64,000 nucleotides of DNA, taken from NCBI GenBank assembly GCA_947500875.1, contig CANMUN010000001.1, forward strand, positions 48,538 to 112,537. The letters run 5' to 3'. The DNA is from Flavobacteriales bacterium. GTDB taxonomy: Bacteria > Bacteroidota > Bacteroidia > Flavobacteriales_D > Crocinitomicaceae. The position numbers and the translations under genes are program-made. Within the stretch, counting starts at the first letter, position 1; every line of letters starts with the position of its first letter. Shown here piece after piece: positions 35,523-45,357 of the stretch. Under the pieces are notes generated by a model. It was not told the origin of the DNA, searched no databases, and saw nothing but the letters and a program-made list of their open reading frames with translations.

Positions 35523-37681
35523 GGGTTGTTTTCTAAAATATAGGTCAATACTTTTTCCATCAAATGCGCTCGATCTTTTCCCACCACATTGTGCTTATGC
35601 ATGGGATAGGCCAAAAAATCAATTTGCTTTCCGTCTTCAACGAACTTTTTAATCAAAGAATAAGTGTGTTGTAATACCACCACATCGTCCACCGTGCCAT
35701 GTATCAACAACAACTTACCTTGGAGGTCCTTGGTATAATTCGTTAAGGCATTTTTCGCATACCCGTCGGGATTTTCAGCGGGACGGTCCATGTAACGCTC
35801 ACCGTACATGACCTCATAATACTTCCAATCGGTCACAGGACCACCTGCAACTCCTGCATTGAATACGCCGGGATGACGCAACATAAGCGATGTAGTCATA
35901 AAACCCCCAAAGGACCAACCGTGAACGGCCAAACGCTTTCCATCGACGTAAGGTAAGGATTTCAGAAATTCCACACCGATCAATTGGTCTTCCATTTCGA
36001 TGTCCCCTAAACGGCGGTGAATTTGGGATTCGAAGGCAAATCCTCGTTCTGCCGAACCACGGTTATCCAAGGTGAATACCAAGTATCCCTGCTCTGCCAA
36101 CCAGTTCATCCACAGATTTGCTCCGGCGTTGAAACTGTTGGTTACCATCTGTGCATGAGGACCACCGTATACGTAGACCAACACTGGGTATTTCTTGTTC
36201 TGGTCAAAATTCGATGGTTTCACGAGTCGGTAATACAAGTCTGAGCCATCTTTTGCTTTGATGGAACCAATTTCAGCGATTCCTAAGGCATAATCTGCCA
36301 TCGGATCCGACGATTCCTTGATCAGTTTGGCCATTTTTCCATTGGTCGTATAAATCATTTCATGGTTGGGTATCAAAAGGCTGGAATAACCGTCGTAGTA
36401 ATACAAACCGTCATCGGATAAATCAAAACGGTGAACTCCGTCATTTTTCGATACAACCTTTGTATTTCCCTGAAGGTCTGTAACATATACCATCGTGTTG
36501 CAAGGATTCTCTCCTGTAGCGGTATAATAGATTAATTTTTTCGAAGCATCCACCTCCAGAATGTCTTTTACAACAAAAGCATGTTGAGTTACCGGTCGAA
36601 CTCCCGTAGGAAGTACATCGAGTTTTTTTCCTTCAAAGTCAACCTTAATCCCTTGCTGTTCAAAATCCACTAAATAAAGGTTCATAAAGCCGTCTTTTTC
36701 CGACATCCAAAGGAAATCGTTGCCCTCTCCCATGAAATAGGCAGGATGTTCTGGCTCTACCCATTGTTGACTTTTCTCATGCCAAAGGGTTTTCACTTTC
36801 TTACCCGTTTTCACATCGAACACATTCAACCAAAGTTCATTTTGTCCGCGATTCACTTCGGCGATAAGGCAGTACTTTTCATCAGGAGTGAAGGCGAAAT
36901 TGGTTAAGTAGTCGTCTGCATTACCACTGGGTTTGATGAAGACCGTCTTTTTCGTTTTGCAGTTGTAGATCCCTACGCGAGGTTTCTCCGATTTTTGCCC
37001 TGCCATAGGGTATTTTATAGAGATCAACGAACCTGGGGTTGTATTGATATCTAGCAAGGGATAGTCAGCCACTTCGGATTCATCCTTTTGATAAAATGCT
37101 AAAAAATTACCCTTATCCGACCAGAACAATCCTTTTTCAATCCCGAACTCATTTCGAGCGATGGACTGTCCCGAAACGATGTTTTTGTCCGTGTTTTTGG
37201 TAATGGCTTTGCCGTTCATGTAAACGTTATTCTCGAGGGTGTATGCGCATTTACCTGAGGCCGTGTGATAATTGACGTTTTCCCAATTTTCCATGCCGTG
37301 ATGCTTCAATGAAAGGGATTTCGTGATCACATTGAAGGTGAAAATAACGGAACCGTTGTTCACTAAAATTTCGTCTTTAGCGATCCATTCGTAGCCGTAT
37401 AGGTTTTGAATTTTGGCACCATCGGGTAGCTGTTTATTCACCTCGTCTATGGTACACGCAACGCGTTCTTCTTGATCCTTAAAGGTGTAGCGTAGGATGG
37501 ACTTATAATCCGAGGAAAGCAGGGTGAATTCGGAGGTGTTCTTGACCCAAGAAAACCCAACGGTACGCTGAGGACTTAAGGCCCGCTGTTTCAGCACCGA
37601 TTCGTTAACGGTTAAGGTTTTTTTCTGAGCTGTTATTGCCCATGAACCACTAAAAAGGAGAAGGAGTGTAACAATACGCAT
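35519..37681 (-). CDS. S9 family peptidase (dipeptidyl-peptidase IV-like)
   Basis: N-terminal propeller plus KYPVLVYVYGGPHAQMVTNSF...LDNRGSAERGFAFESQIHRRLGDIEMEDQ...LAVHGWSFGGFMTTSLML...LLIHGTVDDVV. Confidence 0.93.
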   Translation of the reverse strand: MRIVTLLLLFSGSWAITAQKKTLTVNESVLKQRALSPQRTVGFSWVKNTSEFTLLSSDYKSILRYTFKDQEERVACTIDEVNKQLPDGAKIQNLYGYEWIAKDEILVNNGSVIFTFNVITKSLSLKHHGMENWENVNYHTASGKCAYTLENNVYMNGKAITKNTDKNIVSGQSIARNEFGIEKGLFWSDKGNFLAFYQKDESEVADYPLLDINTTPGSLISIKYPMAGQKSEKPRVGIYNCKTKKTVFIKPSGNADDYLTNFAFTPDEKYCLIAEVNRGQNELWLNVFDVKTGKKVKTLWHEKSQQWVEPEHPAYFMGEGNDFLWMSEKDGFMNLYLVDFEQQGIKVDFEGKKLDVLPTGVRPVTQHAFVVKDILEVDASKKLIYYTATGENPCNTMVYVTDLQGNTKVVSKNDGVHRFDLSDDGLYYYDGYSSLLIPNHEMIYTTNGKMAKLIKESSDPMADYALGIAEIGSIKAKDGSDLYYRLVKPSNFDQNKKYPVLVYVYGGPHAQMVTNSFNAGANLWMNWLAEQGYLVFTLDNRGSAERGFAFESQIHRRLGDIEMEDQLIGVEFLKSLPYVDGKRLAVHGWSFGGFMTTSLMLRHPGVFNAGVAGGPVTDWKYYEVMYGERYMDRPAENPDGYAKNALTNYTKDLQGKLLLIHGTVDDVVVLQHTYSLIKKFVEDGKQIDFLAYPMHKHNVVGKDRAHLMEKVLTYILENNP

Positions 37682-37683
37682 GG

Positions 37684-38364
37684 TTAGTTTCGATGAATAA
37701 ATTGATTAAAAAAAGATTCGATAGGTCTACCGATTTCGTAGGCTCTGAGCAGGGTTTGGATCAGTTGATTGCTCAGCATCAATTCTGCTGGAAAGGTCGC
37801 GTAGAAATAAAACTGTTTATTAAAAAGCAACGGTTGTTCAAGGCCAACAGCCTTTAATTCTGAAGGAAGCACTTTGTTTTTTTCGCCGTGAATTTCACCA
37901 AAAAAATCCACGAATTCTGGGTGCGAAATAAGGTCTTTAAATTCCGACAAATTTGCGGCAATGCCTTCCCTCAATTCTTGCAATGATTCTTTGTCAATTT
38001 CATATACCCCACCATAAACTCGGACATGTTCCGGGGTTAGTTCGAAGTAAATACCATTGATCGCGGTACTTTTCTTTCCTTCGGGAGAAACCACCGCCGA
38101 ACACATCAGTTTGTAGGGCGTTTTATCTTTGGAGAAACGTATATCTCGGTTGATGCGAAACATGCAATCCTTGGCCGATAGGTCCTTAAACATTGGATAG
38201 GACCCTGCAAGTTCGTCGATTAATGCTTGCGTGAAAGCGGAAAAAGGCTTTTTAACATGGTTTTCATACCTGCTGCGGTTGAGGTCAAACCAATCCTTTT
38301 GGTTGTTTGCCGCTAATTCCATGAAAAAATTCAAATATTCTTGGCTGAAATATGGCATGTTCAC
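37684..38364 (-). CDS. DUF2461 domain-containing protein
   Basis: FFMELAANNQKDWFDLNRSRYENHVKKPF...MFRINRDIRFSKDKTPYK. Confidence 0.85.
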   Translation of the reverse strand: MNMPYFSQEYLNFFMELAANNQKDWFDLNRSRYENHVKKPFSAFTQALIDELAGSYPMFKDLSAKDCMFRINRDIRFSKDKTPYKLMCSAVVSPEGKKSTAINGIYFELTPEHVRVYGGVYEIDKESLQELREGIAANLSEFKDLISHPEFVDFFGEIHGEKNKVLPSELKAVGLEQPLLFNKQFYFYATFPAELMLSNQLIQTLLRAYEIGRPIESFFNQFIHRN

Positions 38365-38456
38365 CGAATTTGACCCGAAAGGTACTTAAAAAGCCGGAAA
38401 AGTTCATGATACCTAACAAATAGCAAGGCAAAATTGGGATAGGTTGGAAAAAAGCG

Positions 38457-38464
38457 TATCTTTG
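38457..38464 (+). promoter_or_regulatory. TAtcTTTG -7 box upstream of rpsF
   Basis: gcgtatctttgcaccc, 34 nt before the rpsF ATG. Confidence 0.6.
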
Positions 38465-38498
38465 CACCCTTAAATTTTATTAACTAATTAAGAACCTT

Positions 38499-38834
38499 AT
38501 GAATTCTTACGAAACTGTTTTCATTTTAACTCCCGTTTTGTCTGAGGATCAGGCAAAGGAAGCAGTGCAGAAATTCGAAGGCGACATCAAAGGCATGGGT
38601 GCCAAGATTAAGCATTCGGAAAACTGGGGTCTGCGCAAAATGGCTTATCCAATCCAAAAAAAATCCACAGGATTTTACTATTTGATTGAATTTGAAGCCG
38701 CTGGATCTGTTATTGCAGATTATGAATTAATGATGAAACGCGATGAGCGCGTGCTTCGCTTTTTAACAGTTCGCATGGACGCTGACCATGTGGCATATGC
38801 TGAAAAACGTCGTGCAAAACTCGCTGCTAATTAA
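38499..38834 (+). CDS. rpsF: 30S ribosomal protein S6
   Basis: [27 protein letters not shown]...[25 protein letters not shown]; ribosomal gene order with rpsR and rplI. Confidence 0.96.
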   Translation: MNSYETVFILTPVLSEDQAKEAVQKFEGDIKGMGAKIKHSENWGLRKMAYPIQKKSTGFYYLIEFEAAGSVIADYELMMKRDERVLRFLTVRMDADHVAYAEKRRAKLAAN

Positions 38835-38860
38835 TCCATTAACCCTTTAATAAAAACACT

Positions 38861-39121
38861 ATGTCAAACGATATTCGATACTTGAACCCGGTAGCGATTG
38901 AGATTACCAAATCGAAATACTGCCGTTTTAAAAAATCTGGAATTAAATTTTTAGATTACAAAGACGCCAATTACCTTTTAAAATTGGTTAACGAACAAGG
39001 TAAAATTCTTCCACGACGCTTAACCGGTACTTCTGCTAAATTTCAGGGAAGGGTCAATAAAGCCATTAAGCGTGCACGTCATTTGGCGCTTATGCCGTAT
39101 GTTGGCGATATGTTGAAATAA
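38861..39121 (+). CDS. rpsR: 30S ribosomal protein S18
   Basis: [61 protein letters not shown]. Confidence 0.97.
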   Translation: MSNDIRYLNPVAIEITKSKYCRFKKSGIKFLDYKDANYLLKLVNEQGKILPRRLTGTSAKFQGRVNKAIKRARHLALMPYVGDMLK

Positions 39122-39140
39122 CCTTAAAAACGACACAATC

Positions 39141-39587
39141 ATGGAAGTAATTTTAATCAAAAATGTAGATAAGCTCGGTTATGCCAACGAGGTAGTAACC
39201 GTTAAACCGGGATACGGAAGAAATTTTTTAATTCCTCAAGGTTATGCCATACTTGCAACTCCAGGTGCAAAAAAAGCGCATGCAGAAATGGTACGTCAGA
39301 TGGCGCACAAAGAAACTAAGTTGCAAGCCGAGGCTCAAGCGGTTGCCGAAAAATTGGCTGCAAGCAACGTTTCCATCGCTACGAAGGCTGGAGAAAATGG
39401 AAAAATATACGGATCCATCAACACGGTTCAATTAGCCGATGCCCTGAACAAAGCCGGATTCAGTATTGACCGTAAATCGCTAAAAATCAAAGACGAACCA
39501 ATTCGTGAATTGGGAACATTCACTGCTGAAGCGAATTTGTTCAAAGGCGTTAAGCAGTCGTTCGAATTCGACGTTGTTGCGGAATAA
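39141..39587 (+). CDS. rplI: 50S ribosomal protein L9
   Basis: MEVILIKNVDKLGYANEVVTVKPGYGRNFLIPQGYAILAT. Confidence 0.97.
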   Translation: MEVILIKNVDKLGYANEVVTVKPGYGRNFLIPQGYAILATPGAKKAHAEMVRQMAHKETKLQAEAQAVAEKLAASNVSIATKAGENGKIYGSINTVQLADALNKAGFSIDRKSLKIKDEPIRELGTFTAEANLFKGVKQSFEFDVVAE

Positions 39588-39611
39588 TAAGACAATCTTA
39601 AAGGACAGGAA

Positions 39612-39638
39612 CCTCTTCCGTATGGAAGGGTTTTTTTT
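39612..39638 (+). terminator. intrinsic terminator of the rpsF-rpsR-rplI operon
   Basis: cctCTTCCgtatGGAAGgg followed by T8. Confidence 0.8.
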
Positions 39639-39641
39639 GTG

Positions 39642-40256
39642 CTAAGGCTGGATTTCTTGCATGGCGCTTGCTCCAAAATCGTTGTTATGCCAGGCCTTTT
39701 CAATGCGGTAATTTTTAATCCACAAAAAGGTTGGAAAACTGCCTTCCGTTACGGGTAGGAGCTCTTTTTGATGCATAGCCGACCTGCAAAAAATTTCTTC
39801 CGATAGAAGCTTATCGTACGCCAAAACATCCAAAGAGTCGGTTCCCAACACCCAATATTGGGTTTTACCGGGCAACTTCTGATGAATCTGATTCATGAGC
39901 TTTGTAGACTCCGAACAATACTTGCAACCCGGTAGAGCAACCACCACTACGCCCGTTTCAAAAGGAAATTTCAAGTTGCTTTTGGGGGAATATCCCATCG
40001 AAAGGAGGTCACCTTGAAAAATGGGGAAGGCTGCAAAATAGAGGCTAAAGGGCATCAAAGCCAACAGAAAAACGATGCTTAGGTTCAACCACCTTTTGGC
40101 ATTCCTACGTTGCAATTTCCGAAAAACAACCCATGCAAAACCCACGCCAAGCAATAGTAGTAAAAAATAAGGTAAGAACTTCGCTAACAGGAACGAGCCT
40201 CCTAATTTGAGCAGCAGTAATTCAAGTGCATTCATAACAAAAAAAAAGGGAGACAA
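39642..40256 (-). CDS. hypothetical membrane protein with thioredoxin-like C-terminal region
   Basis: Three N-terminal hydrophobic stretches; VVVALPGCKYCSESTKLMNQIHQKLP (CxxC-like) and GSFPTFLWIKNYRIEKAW. Confidence 0.65.
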   Translation of the reverse strand: MSPFFFVMNALELLLLKLGGSFLLAKFLPYFLLLLLGVGFAWVVFRKLQRRNAKRWLNLSIVFLLALMPFSLYFAAFPIFQGDLLSMGYSPKSNLKFPFETGVVVVALPGCKYCSESTKLMNQIHQKLPGKTQYWVLGTDSLDVLAYDKLLSEEIFCRSAMHQKELLPVTEGSFPTFLWIKNYRIEKAWHNNDFGASAMQEIQP

Positions 40257-40263
40257 AGCTCCC
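40239..40263 (-). terminator. intrinsic terminator downstream of the 40286 lipoprotein gene
   Basis: Minus strand GGGAGCTTTGTCTCCC followed by a T-tract; overlaps the 5' end of the next gene. Confidence 0.75.
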
Positions 40264-40285
40264 TGTTAACCGTGAATGGGATTTT

Positions 40286-40486
40286 TTACTGAATTGAACA
40301 ATCTTGAACAACTCCGAGGATGTTCGCGTCGTTAAGATCGCAAGCTGCTGTTGCATTTTTCTTAGTTCCACGAATCGTAATGGTTTCGGTAGTTTGGCCA
40401 CTGATCTGACATGTGCAGGTATAGTCTTTTTGACAAGAAACAAGAAGGAAAAGACCAAAACCAAAAACTAAAAGAGCCTTTTTCAT
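40286..40486 (-). CDS. small hypothetical lipoprotein
   Basis: MKKALLVFGFGLFLLVSCQKDYTCTC lipobox; dedicated terminator. Confidence 0.65.
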   Translation of the reverse strand: MKKALLVFGFGLFLLVSCQKDYTCTCQISGQTTETITIRGTKKNATAACDLNDANILGVVQDCSIQ

Positions 40487-40523
40487 AATGTAAAATTTTA
40501 AAGTTGTTCAAAGATAAAACTAT

Positions 40524-40832
40524 TTAGGACAATCGGTCTAATGCATCGTTGTTTTTTACGTTCGATATTCTTCTCTGGTAAAAATACCATGCTAGCGTGG
40601 CTGAAGGTATCAAATCGGTAAAAGGAAACAACTCCTCTATGAGGGTGAAACTGGCCCAGGATAATTTCTTCCCAAACAATAAAAAAACCAACAAGGCCGA
40701 AAGAGGTGCCCAAAAGGCATCGAACAATTCGCCAAACGAAGGAATGAGGTAGGACATTACCCCCACCAAATCGATGAGGAGGGCAATCACCAATTTTAAC
40801 GTTTGATTCGAGGTGTTTTGCGGAGGGTTCAT
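40524..40832 (-). CDS. hypothetical small membrane protein
   Basis: Hydrophobic segments LVIALLIDLVGVMSYLIP and AFWAPLSALLVFLLF. Confidence 0.55.
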   Translation of the reverse strand: MNPPQNTSNQTLKLVIALLIDLVGVMSYLIPSFGELFDAFWAPLSALLVFLLFGKKLSWASFTLIEELFPFTDLIPSATLAWYFYQRRISNVKNNDALDRLS

Positions 40833-40950
40833 AGCGTTTTATAGAATACGAATGTACTAAATCGAAGCATTTTACCTCTCCTATCTCGCGATTTTTAATA
40901 GAAATCCTTCGGTCTAGCAACAAGTTGTTATTTTTGTAAAAAAATTGATC

Positions 40951-41766
40951 ATGTCAAACCAACTTCTAAAAGGTAAAAAAGGAATCATTTTCGGAGCACT
41001 CAACGACCAATCCATTGCATGGAAAGTTGCGGAGCGAGCACACGAAGAAGGTGCCGAGTTTGTGCTAACCAATGCCCCCATCGCCATGCGCATGGGAGAA
41101 ATCAACGGTCTTGCCCAAAAAACAGGCAGTAAAATCATCACTGCCGATGCCACGAGCGCGGAGGACCTTGAAAACTTAGTAACGCAATCCATGGAAATCT
41201 TGGGAGGGAAAATTGATTTTGTATTACATTCCATTGGTATGTCGCCGAATGTTCGCAAAGGAAAGCACTACACGGAGAACAATTATCAATTTTACCAGCA
41301 AACCATGGACGTTTCGGCCGTTTCATTGCACAAAACCTTGGCCACACTGTACAAGCACGATGCCATGAACGAGTGGGGTTCGGTCGTAGCCCTAACGTAC
41401 ATTGCGGCGCAACGTATTTTTCCTGACTACAACGACATGGCCGATGCTAAATCGTTACTGGAATCCATAGCGCGTTCCTTTGGTTATCATTACGGGATCG
41501 CTAAAAAAGTTCGCGTTAATACGATTTCTCAGTCGCCGACCGTAACCACCGCAGGACAAGGAATCAAAGGATTTAACGAATTCATTAACTTCTCAGAACA
41601 GATGTCTCCTCTTGGAAACGCACCGGCGGTTGCTTGTGCTGATTATTGCATCTCTATGTTTTCCGATTTAACGCGGTATGTTACGATGCAAAATCTGTTC
41701 CACGATGGCGGATTCTCGAATACAGGGGTTACGCAACAAGTGATCGAACGTTTTGGTAACGAATAA
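40951..41766 (+). CDS. fabI: enoyl-[acyl-carrier-protein] reductase (NADH)
   Basis: LLKGKKGIIFGALNDQSIAWKVAERAHEEGAEFVLTNAP...FVLHSIGMSPN...YNDMADAKSLLESIAR. Confidence 0.93.
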   Translation: MSNQLLKGKKGIIFGALNDQSIAWKVAERAHEEGAEFVLTNAPIAMRMGEINGLAQKTGSKIITADATSAEDLENLVTQSMEILGGKIDFVLHSIGMSPNVRKGKHYTENNYQFYQQTMDVSAVSLHKTLATLYKHDAMNEWGSVVALTYIAAQRIFPDYNDMADAKSLLESIARSFGYHYGIAKKVRVNTISQSPTVTTAGQGIKGFNEFINFSEQMSPLGNAPAVACADYCISMFSDLTRYVTMQNLFHDGGFSNTGVTQQVIERFGNE

Positions 41767-41780
41767 GTGAAACTACCATA

Positions 41781-41809
41781 AAAAAAAGGGGGCGTTTGCC
41801 CCCTTTTTT
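41781..41809. terminator. bidirectional intrinsic terminator between fabI and the DUF2490 gene
   Basis: aaaaaaaGGGGGCgtttGCCCCCtttttt. Confidence 0.88.
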
Positions 41810-41820
41810 ATTGTAGAGCC

Positions 41821-42579
41821 TTACTTTCTGTTAAACATCTTGGTAAAATCAACATTGTATGCCAGACTAATCCAGATACTATGATTTCGTTCCATGTCGA
41901 TGGCATTTGATTTAATCACAAATTGATTTAAGTACCCCACTTGTAAATTCGCGTTGGAATTAAATCGCCAACCTAAGGCTGCAATGAACCGATTTTGATC
42001 CATTGGATTCTTGGCAATTCCTTTTCCAAAACCAATGAATAACTCATTATTTAGATTTAAGAACAAGGTATTATCCAACATTTCCTTTCGGCTTAGTGGT
42101 ACCATGACCATAGCCCTGTAGCGAATTCGATTTCGGAATACCGGATCAACTTGCGCCACGGCACCTGCTGCATTTTTAACATACTGATCCAAGAAACGTT
42201 GTTCTAACCGATAACGATGTTGAATCTCAAAACATCCTACTTTATCTTTTACATTGACTTGCTCGAAAATCCGATGTTCGTCAAATTCATGGAGGACTGG
42301 TTGAGATCCATAGGGAAAGGTTCTAATCCATCCATATCCTATCATTGCCGAAAATTTTGGATTACACGAATATTCCACCCCTAGCCTTAATAAGGATTGC
42401 TGCCAACGCTGAAAACCATCGGATCTTCGCCATTGGTATTCCGTCATTAAGTTAAACTTATCAGTGATTTTGTGCGTGCCAGTGTATAGTGTCCATGTAA
42501 GGACTTGATTGCTGATGTTTTTCTGCGAGAAAACGAAGAATGGAAAAAGTAAGAGAAAAAAGGTTGAAAATTTAAGCAT
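41821..42579 (-). CDS. DUF2490 family outer-membrane-type protein
   Basis: Signal peptide; WTLYTGTHKITDKFNLMTEYQWRR...RLEQRFLDQ...FRNRIRYRAMVMVPL...NNELFIGFG...QNRFIAALGWRFNSNANLQVGYLNQF. Confidence 0.82.
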   Translation of the reverse strand: MLKFSTFFLLLFPFFVFSQKNISNQVLTWTLYTGTHKITDKFNLMTEYQWRRSDGFQRWQQSLLRLGVEYSCNPKFSAMIGYGWIRTFPYGSQPVLHEFDEHRIFEQVNVKDKVGCFEIQHRYRLEQRFLDQYVKNAAGAVAQVDPVFRNRIRYRAMVMVPLSRKEMLDNTLFLNLNNELFIGFGKGIAKNPMDQNRFIAALGWRFNSNANLQVGYLNQFVIKSNAIDMERNHSIWISLAYNVDFTKMFNRK

Positions 42580-42642
42580 ATATCGAAGGTCAATTGAATA
42601 AAGGTTTCGGTTGGTAAATTATTAAATTTAGCGCACTTGAGC

Positions 42643-42650
42643 TATCTTTG
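42643..42650 (+). promoter_or_regulatory. TAtcTTTG -7 box, 3 nt before the rocD ATG (42654)
   Basis: gctatctttgttcATGCAAATGACA. Confidence 0.55.
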
Positions 42651-42653
42651 TTC

Positions 42654-43931
42654 ATGCAAATGACACAGGATACAAAAGCAACTAGCTATATTTCACTAGA
42701 AGAAACCTACGGTGCTCACAACTATCACCCCCTCCCTATTGTCTTGGAGCGAGGCATGGGTGTCCATGTTTGGGATGTCTATGGAAAACAATATTTTGAT
42801 TTCCTTTCGGCTTATTCCGCCGTAAATCAAGGACATTGTCATCCAAAAATTATTTCCGCTTTAACCCAGCAAGCCTCCAAACTCACCCTGACGTCTCGTG
42901 CGTTTCATAACAATCTTCTTGGCCCTTTCGAGGCCTACCTTCATGAGCAATTCGGTTACGATAAATTCCTTCCGATGAATACAGGGGCTGAAGCCGTTGA
43001 GACAGCCATTAAAGTCGCAAGAAAATGGGCTTACGAAGTGAAAGGAATTCCCGAGAACGAAGGAAATATCGTGGTTTGTGAAGGAAACTTTCACGGTAGG
43101 ACTACTACCATCATCTCGTTCTCCTCGGACCACGATTCCAAAAAGAACTTTGGACCTTACACGCCCGGATTTATTCGCATTCCCTACAACGATGTATCAG
43201 CCATGCGTGCTGCACTCGCCCTTGAAAACACGATTGGAATATTGGTAGAACCCATTCAAGGGGAAGCCGGTGTAAAGGTTCCGTCAGAGGATTACATCGC
43301 ATCCATTCGGCATTATTGCAACGAAAACAATACCCTCTTTATCGCGGATGAGATTCAAACTGGTTTAGCGCGAACTGGGAGCATGCTTGCGGTATGTGGC
43401 AACTGCACTTGCTCTAATCGTTGCGAACGTCAAGAAACATACCAACGACCCGACATCCTAATCCTTGGTAAAGCCCTAGGCGGCGGTGTTTATCCTGTTT
43501 CAGGGGTATTCGCGGACAACCCCATTATGAACGTAATAAAACCTGGTCAACACGGTTCAACGTTCGGAGGAAACCCCTTAGCTGCCGCAGTTGCCAAAGC
43601 TTCGTTGAACGTACTTCAGGAAGAACAACTTATGGAAAATGCGCGCAACATGGGCATTAAATTCCGAAACGCCATGGAAGATTTGGTAAAAATAGGAACC
43701 TTGTTTTCCTTGGTGCGAGGTAAGGGATTACTGAATGCGGTGGTCATTAACGACACCCCGGAAAGCGATACCGCCTGGAACTTTTGCTTAGCCTTAGCCC
43801 AAAACGGCTTGCTAGCAAAACCTACCCATGGTAACATCATTCGTTTTGCTCCACCCTTGGTTATCACGGAAAAGGAGATGGATGAATGTATAGCCATTAT
43901 TAACAAAACGTTTAATCAATTTAATTCATAA
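42654..43931 (+). CDS. rocD: ornithine--oxo-acid transaminase
   Basis: [48 protein letters not shown]...[19 protein letters not shown]...[17 protein letters not shown]...[12 protein letters not shown]...[13 protein letters not shown]...[14 protein letters not shown]. Confidence 0.95.
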   Translation: MQMTQDTKATSYISLEETYGAHNYHPLPIVLERGMGVHVWDVYGKQYFDFLSAYSAVNQGHCHPKIISALTQQASKLTLTSRAFHNNLLGPFEAYLHEQFGYDKFLPMNTGAEAVETAIKVARKWAYEVKGIPENEGNIVVCEGNFHGRTTTIISFSSDHDSKKNFGPYTPGFIRIPYNDVSAMRAALALENTIGILVEPIQGEAGVKVPSEDYIASIRHYCNENNTLFIADEIQTGLARTGSMLAVCGNCTCSNRCERQETYQRPDILILGKALGGGVYPVSGVFADNPIMNVIKPGQHGSTFGGNPLAAAVAKASLNVLQEEQLMENARNMGIKFRNAMEDLVKIGTLFSLVRGKGLLNAVVINDTPESDTAWNFCLALAQNGLLAKPTHGNIIRFAPPLVITEKEMDECIAIINKTFNQFNS

Positions 43932-43934
43932 ATT

Positions 43935-45344
43935 TTGGTACAGAAAATTAAATTTGGCACCGACGGTTGGCGTGCTATCATAGCGCAAGATTTTACCGTG
44001 GAAAATGTTGCTCGTGTGACGGAAGCGACGGGGATTTGGCTCAAGGAGCGTTTTGAAAACCCATCGGTGGTAATTGGTCACGATTGCCGTTTTGCGGGGG
44101 AATTATTCATGCATACCGCGGCTGCCGTATTGGTTCAACAAGGCATTAAAGTATATATTGCTCAGGGATTTGTTTCTACCCCGATGATTTCCTTGGGTGC
44201 CCACCAACACGGATGTGAAATAGGCATCATTCTTACGGCGAGCCATAATCCACCTTCATACAATGGCTTTAAACTAAAGGCGAAATTCGGTGGACCACTA
44301 CAACCTGAAAAGATCAATGAAATTGAAGCCATTATCCCCGATGTATGCACCATCGATTACACCAATTTTTCCATTGAAAACGCATTAGCATCGGGACGTA
44401 TCGAGGTTTTACCACTGGAAAAAGACTACATTGATCATGTCAAAGCCAGCTTCGATTTAACGGCAATACAGCAATCAGGATTACGCTTAATGTACGATGC
44501 CATGTACGGTGCGGGTCAACGGGTCATTCCACAGGTACTTCCTTCAACTACCTTACTGCATTGCGACCCCAATCCTTCGTTTATGGGCCAAGCGCCAGAA
44601 CCCATCGGTAAGAACTTGCAAGAACTTGCCCAATACATTAAAACCCATCAAAATATCGACTGTGCATTGGCTACAGATGGAGACGCTGACCGCATCGGAC
44701 TGTATGATAGCCACGGTGAATTCATCGACTCGCACCACATCATACTACTGTTGATTCATTACTTGGTTAAGTACAAAGGGATGACCGGAAAAGTGGCTAT
44801 TGCTTTCAGCGTAACACCGCGCGTTTACACAATGTGTGAACATTATAGACTGGAACACACGACGACAAAAATCGGGTTCAAGGACATCGCAGCCATCATG
44901 GTAAAAGAAGACGTACTTCTCGGCGGTGAAGAATCAGGGGGTATTGCGGTGAAAGGTCACATCCCAGAGCGCGACGGTATATGGATGGGATTAATTCTCT
45001 GGGAATTTATGGCGAAATCGGGAAAAACCCTGGATGAATTAATCGAGGAGGTTTATGAGATCGTTGGACCGTTTAAGTTTGAGCGAAATGACCTGCACAT
45101 TACGGAAGCATTGAAGCAAAAAATCATTAAAAATTGCCAGGACAACAGTTATAAATCCTTTGGAAAATATCAGGTTAAAGAAGTTAAAACCACCGACGGA
45201 TTCAAGTATTTCTTCGATGACGACCGATGGGTGATGATTCGACCATCTGGAACTGAACCGGTGCTTCGAACCTATGCCGAAGCGCCAACCTTGGAAGAAG
45301 TACGGGAGATACTAAAGGCAACGGAAGCTACTATTTGCGGGTAG
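43935..45344 (+). CDS. phosphoglucomutase/phosphomannomutase family protein (TTG start)
   Basis: KIKFGTDGWRAIIAQDFT...GIILTASHNPPSYNGFKLK...ATDGDADRIGLYD...GGEESGGIAVKGHIPERDG; ORF opens with TTG. Confidence 0.9.
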   Translation: MVQKIKFGTDGWRAIIAQDFTVENVARVTEATGIWLKERFENPSVVIGHDCRFAGELFMHTAAAVLVQQGIKVYIAQGFVSTPMISLGAHQHGCEIGIILTASHNPPSYNGFKLKAKFGGPLQPEKINEIEAIIPDVCTIDYTNFSIENALASGRIEVLPLEKDYIDHVKASFDLTAIQQSGLRLMYDAMYGAGQRVIPQVLPSTTLLHCDPNPSFMGQAPEPIGKNLQELAQYIKTHQNIDCALATDGDADRIGLYDSHGEFIDSHHIILLLIHYLVKYKGMTGKVAIAFSVTPRVYTMCEHYRLEHTTTKIGFKDIAAIMVKEDVLLGGEESGGIAVKGHIPERDGIWMGLILWEFMAKSGKTLDELIEEVYEIVGPFKFERNDLHITEALKQKIIKNCQDNSYKSFGKYQVKEVKTTDGFKYFFDDDRWVMIRPSGTEPVLRTYAEAPTLEEVREILKATEATICG

Positions 45345-45357
45345 AAAGAAAGGACGA

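Noticed and set aside
38465-38498. Possible ribosomal-protein autoregulatory leader upstream of rpsF
   Set aside because: The predicted leader is only about 30 nt and AT-rich with no convincing stem-loop.
40498-40923. 141-aa minus-strand ORF overlapping the 102-aa ORF at 40524-40832
   Set aside because: The 102-aa frame has clean membrane segments and a good start; the longer frame looks like an out-of-frame shadow, though neither is certain.
43935-43937. Missing ATG for the phosphohexomutase as a sign of a pseudogene
   Set aside because: A TTG start gives the full conserved N-terminus (VQKIKFGTDGWRAI) and the frame is intact; treated as a normal alternative start.
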